Of a stretch of DNA of 64,000 nucleotides, positions 57,710-64,000 are shown piece after piece (the first letter of the stretch is position 1; each line of letters begins with the position of its first letter). The stretch is taken from contig JAYKKR010000022.1 of NCBI GenBank assembly GCA_036971615.1, positions 248,001 through 312,000 of the forward strand, given 5' to 3'. Source of the stretch: Amyloporia xantha. Lineage: Eukaryota; Basidiomycota; Agaricomycetes; Polyporales; Adustoporiaceae. The position numbers and the translations under genes are program-made. The notes under the pieces were generated by a model. That model saw nothing but the letters and a program-made list of their open reading frames with translations. It made no database searches and had not been told where the DNA came from.

Positions 57710-60700
57710 ATGCAGAACCAGATCCATGAGCTCGCTAAAACTCTCCCCCCGCCCCGGAAGCAAAATACAGCCTGCGACGCATGCAGGTTCGTCGTTGCCA
57801 TTATTTTACCCGCTTTCACACCGTCTGTTCCCATCGTGAGCACACCCTCATAATTTACTACTAACCAGGGCCCGCAAAGTCAAGTGCAACCAGCTGCCCG
57901 GCCAGGACAAGGTATGATTATCCGCTTGTATCGCAGCACTACCCGCTAACAGCCTGTGCAGTGCCAGGTACTATCCGCTGCGCCCGACCTTCATGCTGCG
58001 CTAACCCCATCTTCCGCAGCATTGCTTGACGAAGAACTATCCGTGCACGTTCGTAAATAGTGTGCCTGTTATCGTCCCGATTAACAGATATTTTCTGTGT
58101 CATTTCTAGCCACTATGTGCAGCAAGCGACCACCGAGAAGAAGCGCAATGCGGCTGCGACCAAACGGCCCCGCACGCTCAGCACGTCCAACCCCGGGTAG
58201 GTCGCGGCCATTCATGCGTCAATAGCACAATCAATTGATTGTATTTATCAGAGCTAGCACCACACTGGGGTCTACATCACGAGTGTAAGGCGGGCTTCCA
58301 TTCGTGTTTCTGAGAATTGACATGCAACTTCCATATCAGTAGCCCCGCACTGGATCAGTCCGCGTCCCCGGGCCATACTCCAACCACACCGAATTATCCT
58401 GCGGCCGCGTCATACAGACCGTTACAAGGCTATTATTCGCAGTACAACCCGATCACGCTGCAGACCTCGACGAGGGATCTTCTCGCTTATCTGTTCTCGC
58501 CCCCGACGCCCAGGTCATTGCGGAATGATTTCTCTGCTGTTACGTTATACAACACGTCTGACCTGCTTCCTGACCTGCACAGTGCCATGTATGGGTACAC
58601 CTCTCCCCTCCCGCCGGGCATGGCAGGCTCCTACGCGGACTGGGGCGAGATCGCTCCTCGCCTCGCTGACGAGTCGTTCCGGATCGAGTTGCGTTGCTGC
58701 CGCATGAGATCCACCGTGACGGATGACTGACGCACGGACCTCTCGTTCCGTAGCATCGCTCTAGACCTCGTCGACGTCTACTTCCAGATCGTCCACACCC
58801 GCCTCCCGCTGCTCAACCCCGCGCAGTTCCGCGCCCGCCTCCACTTTGGCCTCTTCCTCGGCTCGCAGTCCCGCAGCCACTCGCCGAACACCCCGCCCGC
58901 AGCATCCGCAAGCGCCGGTTTCCTGTCGTCCAAGGGCACACACGGCGGACAGAGCGACGCCCTGAAGCCCTTGCATCCCGCGTGAGTGCCGTCATGCCTA
59001 TTTTACTCCTGTCGCGCTGAGCAACGCTGTCTCTATGACAATGTGTAGAATTGTCGCGACGGTCGTCGCCTGGGGTGCCAAATTCTCGGAGAACCCGCTG
59101 CTCGTCGCTGATCGCGAGCACAACAACAAGCAGAGCCTCCTCGCGAAGACACTCATTAACCGCGCTCGCGACCTGGCAGAAGACCTCAAAGTGCACCGCA
59201 TACCGAGCGCCGACCATGTCGTAATTGCGCTATTAATAGAACCGATGCAGAGCCGTACGTCCCGCCGTGCCTGTTGCCAACGACTCCACATCCTGATTCT
59301 GTCTGTCTCGTTGCCAGAAAATATGGAACACTCAGCTGGTATCTACCTTTGCATTCTGCATGCCAAGCCAATTGATTCTTACCCCGTGACCAGGCTTTCA
59401 TGGCTTCTGGCTCATGTCGGCTATCCGCCTCTTACTGGATTTGCAGGTACGCCGCGTTAATTCAGCTAGATCTCATTTCTTTCTGGATTGGTCCCTCCAT
59501 CACCATCACCGACCGCGCTCACGATCGAATCTGCCCTAGATCAATCACAAATCTGTAATGTCGAGAATCCAAGATCCAGAGGCTCGCGGCACGATGATCT
59601 TCGCCTGGTGGATGGCCTGTCTTGCCGACGCGTACCGGAGCGTTTACTACCGGCGGAAACCCATGCTGTACGTCCTACCTGGTCATTACGTGGAATTTGC
59701 TCCTGAATCACTGGCAGGGACGACGATGACTACGACATCGACTTCTACACCGTGGGACCGGTGCCTCCTGACCATATGGAGTCGCAGGCGACACAACCAT
59801 CCCCGAGAGAGCAGCTGGAGGTAAGCACATCAATCGGCGTCAATTATACATTTCAGGATGGCCCCCTCTGACCGCTCTGTCCCACCTTCCGTCGACAGTT
59901 TCTGGTAAGTGTCTCATTTACGACCGTATCCATTCTTTGATAGACCATGTTCCGCACGAAACAGGGTTACTATCGCGCTGCGCACGCGCTCGCCCGAATC
60001 TCGCGCCAGATGTCGCGTCAGCTATGGCGACCTGCGACCGAATCGGACGGGGTTCCCCTAGGTGAACTGGTCACGTTCATGAGCTTGCTGAACGAATGGC
60101 GGGACGAACACCTCCATCACGTCGGCGTGCCGAGCAACTTCCAGTCGGACTGGGATTTTGTCAGCGCCGTGACCGCTTGTAAGATCCGTGAAATGGGAGC
60201 TGTGAGGCGGCGCTAATTCCCACTTTGTCCAGGCGCGAGCGACGCGACGTACCATATCATGTGGATCATCCTGTTCAACGCCCTGGACGACTTCGGGATC
60301 AGGGAAGTCAACGACATGCTGCGCACGGGCAGTCCAGGGAACCTTCTGCCCAACGCTGCCCAGATCGAGAACACCAAGAGGAAGGTCATGGACGAGGCGC
60401 TGCACGGTGCTACGCGGATTGCAGGCTTGGTGAGCATGCGGGCGCATTTGATCGCGGCTGAGCCGCTGTGTTCTTATTCACATTCACAGGCGGGCGTGCT
60501 GACGACCAACGGGTATCTGGTTCGTATATGTATTGATTTTCGATCTCACGTGCGAAATTTCTCATAACGGTGCGTCGACAGAGGCTAGACTCGGCGGTGA
60601 TGCATGTGAGCATCATCCAGGCGGGGACCTTGCTCGCGAGGCTGGGCCGTCCAGAAGTGATGAACTGCATAAACGGTCTGGTCCAGTATAGCTACGCCTA

Positions 60701-60890
60701 CGAAGAGTGCGCGGAGCAGGCGGCAGACATCAGAAGAATATACACGCAGGCGATGAGCGGAGAGTCGGACCTCAACAATATGGCTTCGGTGGTGCCCCGG
60801 TTCAGCGAACCCCCGAGCGGCGATTCTGCGCGGGGAAGCAATGCCATGAACGTGGACCAACCGATGTTCGGCGGAGGCTATCATGGCTGA
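57710..60890 (+). CDS. Zn2Cys6 transcription factor
   Basis: Many exons from ATG at 57710 (MQNQIHELAKTLPPPRKQ) to TGA at 60888-60890. The Zn2Cys6 binuclear cluster spreads over four exons: CDACR, ARKVKCNQLPGQDK, CQ, and HCLTKNYPCT. It gives C-x2-C-x6-C-x-C-x2-C-x6-C with all six cysteines. The third of these exons is only 6 nt (57962-57967). Basic and Ser/Pro-rich linkers are followed by a fungal-specific transcription factor domain (FQIVHTRLPLLNPAQF, VVAWGAKFSENPLL, GFHGFWLMSAIRLLLD, YRSVYYRRKPML). The regulated genes cannot be inferred, and no cluster lies nearby. Some middle exon borders were not fixed. Confidence 0.88.
57962..57967 (+). other. 6-nt micro-exon (Cys-Gln) in the Zn2Cys6 gene
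   Basis: TGCCAG lies between an acceptor (TGTGCAG) and a donor (GTACTATCC). It supplies one of the six zinc-binding cysteines; without it the motif is broken. Confidence 0.75.
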
Positions 60891-61206
60891 TGGCAATTTG
60901 TTTGATTACGGACGACACGGACTTAGATTGTTCTTCTGCTCGCTTGGGAAAGGACGTGGACTATGTACTTGTCGTTGGTTACGGACTCTGTGGACATGTA
61001 GCACATTTCTAATTCTGGTGCTTTCTGTAGTCAGTAATTAGTGTACCACCCTCGATGTACTCATCTCACCGCTCTTAGATCGGATAGTGGCAGCGGACAC
61101 AATAATCGTACAAAATCATGCGTGTACTTGACTGGACGCAGTGCAGTAGGAATTGAATAAAATCCCCTAGTATATAGCAAATGCAAAGGTCGACCCTAGG
61201 CTGTAG
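60891..61206. other. Convergent intergenic region
   Basis: 3' flanks of the Zn2Cys6 gene and Sas10. Nothing else is seen. Confidence 0.5.
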
Positions 61207-63488
61207 CTAAAGACGAATGCTCTTCACGACTCGTGAGATGCCGGATTTCTCGCCGGCATATTTGCCAATGTCTCCAATGCCTCCCTTATAGACGGCCTTC
61301 TGGGAGGAGACCTTCTTCTTCGCCTTCTCGAACCGTTGACGTTTCTTGACACGCGGATTACGAACACTCTTCCCGCGATGGGGAGTCAAGCCCTTATTCT
61401 TCAGGATCGCACGGGTCAAAGCACGGGGTCCGTCGGCACTCTCATCGATATCCGGTCTGGAAAACGAAGAGTAAACACTAAAACAAGGTTGAGACACCAA
61501 CGGACATACCTCGCGGCCGCCTTCGCAGCTTCGTATTCGACCTTCTTCAGCTCCTTCTTTTCCTTGGACTTGCGCTGAATCAGCTCATAGTACCCGCTGC
61601 CGTCCCCGCCGTCGTCGCTGCCTGACTCCTGGTCAGTGTCCCTCGCTTGTTTAGTCTCTGAGCTCCTCGGACCCGGCTCGACGTCATCCAAGTCGTCACC
61701 GCCCTGGCCGCGGTTCTTCTTCGCCGCCTCCCGAGCGAGACGCTCCTCCTTCTGCTTCTTGCGCTCCCGATACGGAATATCATCGTCCCCACCCATCGCA
61801 GCGCTCCGCGCGGTCTGGCGCCGTGCACTGGTGCTCTCGATCTTTGCCGTATGGAACCGCAGGGACTTTTTGCGTGCCTTCTTGTCCGCCGCATCGGCCG
61901 CTTGCAGAGACGTCGATTCGCCATAGACGTCTATCACTCCAGCAGAGTCCACACGAGTGCTGGACGACGAGGGCTTGAACTGGTCCAGATCCGGCTCGAC
62001 CAAATCGAACACGGGCATAGACGATTTTGAATCCGAGCCGGGCTTGCCCGTCTTTCTTTTCTTCTTCGGCGGCTCCCCTGATGCAGGTGCAAGTTTCGAC
62101 CTCCGCTTGGACGTGAGTATCCTACCATCTTCCCCAGCGTCCTCCGCGGCCATTACCAAATTTGCCTCCTTGAGCAGGTCTTCCAGTTCGCCGAGCTCCA
62201 AGGCCTTCTTCTTATCAAAAGACCACAGCTGCTGCGCGTCGTCCATGGTATCGTCCTCATTTAACGATTCTTCGTCGTCATCAGACAAGTCGAAATCTAG
62301 GTCTTCGAGAGTCGCTAAGGCCTGTTTGAGACTGAGAAGGCGCGCCAGGATGGGATGAACCCGGAGTAACTCCGGACGCTGGGCATATTGCTCCTGGGCT
62401 CGCAGGTGTAAATAGAACGAGAGCGTGGTAGCATATGTCAAGAGCGCCTCTGTTACAGCATCAGTTCGACTGCCACGATCGTAAGCGCCAAGAACCTACG
62501 GTAGTGAAGATGAGCCATACCGAGACTCAGAGCGTCGGGGGTCTCAGCCTGTATCCTACGCCCAGGATTTAGCATAGGGAAAGCGGAAATAAGCGTGAGA
62601 CTCACTTGGCAAGTTTGGACTGTGATTCGACCAGCTTGTACGCGACCTCATCCCAGTCGCGAGCCAACGCAAGGGCCTCTGGGCTGTTCTTTTCGAGATA
62701 CCGAAGCAACGACTTTTTATCTTGTGGTAATGGCTGCACAACGAGCGGAGGAGGGTCCATCAATGCACTGACACATCGTGCACAAGCATGAGAAATGAGT
62801 AAACGTGGGGTAAATGAGTCCACATACTCTTCTGGCTCTGCTACTCCTTCGAGAGGATCTCCGAGGCCGAAATCTTCGTCCACCATGACATCGCGAGCCT
62901 TGGACTGTATCCGCAACGCCTCCCGCTCCTCCATCCGAGTGGCCTCTTCATTGTCGTCTTCCAATAGCGCTGCATTGGAAGAATAATAGGCCCCTTTCGT
63001 CTTACCCCAGGTCTCTTCTTCCGATTCTGATTCGTCGGACGGCGATGGCCTAGCCGCCTTCCCTTTCTTTCCCTTCGCTTTTGATTTTCTTGTGCCCTGG
63101 GCAGCACTCATATCGTGCATGTCATCTGAGTTGTCTTCTTCTCCGCCATCTTCGTCTGCATATTCCTCCTCCTCCTCATCGTCGTCGTCTGACTGGTCTG
63201 AAATCCCCTTCAACGCGAAGACCTCATCTTCGTCTCCGTCGTCGTCGTCGTCATTGCCATAATCGTCCCCCTCGAGTAGAATTTTGTCTCGAGATGCATG
63301 GACTACACGCCGCCGGGGATACGGTCAGGACGCTTCAACACTCCTCAGCTCGATCACGTACATTGGTCCTCCACGTCCAAGGGTATATCCGCTGGCTTAT
63401 TCCACCGCTTGATTTTGCTCTCACTGCGGTTCACGGCACGATGCTTTGCGCGAGCCTCCTTCGTCTTTCCTGTACGATGGCGAGGCAT
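61207..63488 (-). CDS. sas10: Sas10/Utp3, small-subunit processome protein
   Basis: Starts MPRHRTGKTKEARAKHRAVN at 63488 and ends SRVVKSIRL at 61207, in several exons. An acidic N-terminal part (DQSDDDDEEEEEY) leads to a conserved Sas10/Utp3/C1D domain near 62700-62350 (ATTLSFYLHLRAQEQ, HPILARLLSLKQAL). A long acidic/basic linker follows. The Sas10 C-terminal domain (ILKNKGLTPHRGKSVRNPRVKKR, here broken by KRQRFEKAKKKV) closes the protein. Sas10 is a U3 snoRNP-associated factor of the 90S pre-ribosome needed for 18S rRNA maturation in the nucleolus. The C-terminal motifs are complete and no break was seen. Confidence 0.92.
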
Positions 63489-64000
63489 GATGCACGAAGA
63501 CCCAGAGGTGGTAAAGCTTAAGGACTAGGATCCTGCTCAGGCGCGCAAGAAATTTAGGACCTTTTCTAAATTTGGATTTTCTACTGAACGCCTGCACGTG
63601 AGCGTGTCCGTGTCATCCGTGTGACACATCAGCGGTGGCAGCGCTACCGAGATAAATAGCTTGTCGGGAGTAGACCATGCGCGGCTCAATGCGTCTATAG
63701 ATGATAATATTATATCTGGCTATCATGTCCACGTAGAGGGGTGAAATGGTGGGGGTATTAAGGGTTTTGTTTTTCGCATCATGTACTACAACACTTTTTA
63801 AAGAGTAGGAGACAGGTACTGGAATTTATATGCCTTCCACTGCCAGCACAAGTACGTCTAATCAAATGCGATAAGGTGAGGGGCGACGAGAAAGGTCCAG
63901 TATTGCCAGCTTCTACTTCAGAGGCTCCATGGCGAACTAGAGCCGTGAAATAGGGGACATCTCTGACGTTGAGCAGCCAAAATATGACTTATAACTGCCC
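63489..64000. other. Intergenic, Sas10 upstream region
   Basis: No coding exon is visible to the end of the window. Serves as the Sas10 promoter region. Confidence 0.5.

Noticed and set aside
1..64000. CRISPR arrays, operons, biosynthetic gene cluster, Starship-type giant element
   Set aside because: Spliced eukaryotic genes; no spacer arrays; the P450 and NmrA-like gene are separated by SMC6 and other housekeeping genes; no tyrosine recombinase captain gene was seen.

Overview
The window is nuclear DNA of a filamentous basidiomycete, most likely an Agaricomycete. Genes carry many 45-70 nt GT-AG introns and tiny exons. The gene complement is fungal: F-BAR/C1/SH3 Bzz1, a Kre9/Knh1-like GPI protein, an expansin-like protein, Zn2Cys6 and CENP-B-type DNA-binding proteins, and a microsomal P450. 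Assignment below class level would be a guess. Exon joins given here were worked out by hand from splice sites and frame, and most sum to an exact multiple of three.

Layout. 0.8-23.2 kb is gene-rich: a zinc-finger-like hypothetical protein, a 13-exon cytochrome P450, SMC6, a large Red1/ZFC3H1-like zinc-finger protein, a histidine phosphatase with one frame break, an NmrA-like oxidoreductase, a Kre9/Knh1-like cell-wall protein and an expansin-like secreted protein. 23.2-27.0 kb has no gene I can support. 27.0-41.3 kb is a nest of mobile elements. A Ty1/copia element (identical-looking 304-bp LTRs, target duplication acaat) carries two later insertions in its pol gene. One is a Ty3/gypsy chromovirus in the opposite orientation (569-bp LTRs, duplication tccac). 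The other is a 1.6-kb non-coding terminal-inverted-repeat element (duplication AT). Removing both insertions with one copy of each duplication gives a copia gag-pol frame of exactly 1418 codons, broken by one stop. 41.3-42.5 kb is empty.

42.5-63.5 kb is gene-rich again: Bzz1, Caf1/Pop2 deadenylase, a CENP-B-type HTH protein without a transposase domain, a DUF2462 protein divergent from the complex I NDUFA9-type subunit (one frame break), Tom22, a Zn2Cys6 transcription factor and Sas10/Utp3.

The genes do not form a pathway or biosynthetic cluster. They are mostly single-copy housekeeping functions: chromosome maintenance, RNA decay, deadenylation, ribosome biogenesis, mitochondrial import and respiration, endocytosis. 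No CRISPR array, rRNA or tRNA gene was found. The least conventional items are the TIR element with about 10-bp-phased subterminal repeats, the nest itself, two single-base frame breaks in C/G runs of otherwise intact genes, and several micro-exons including one of 6 nt.
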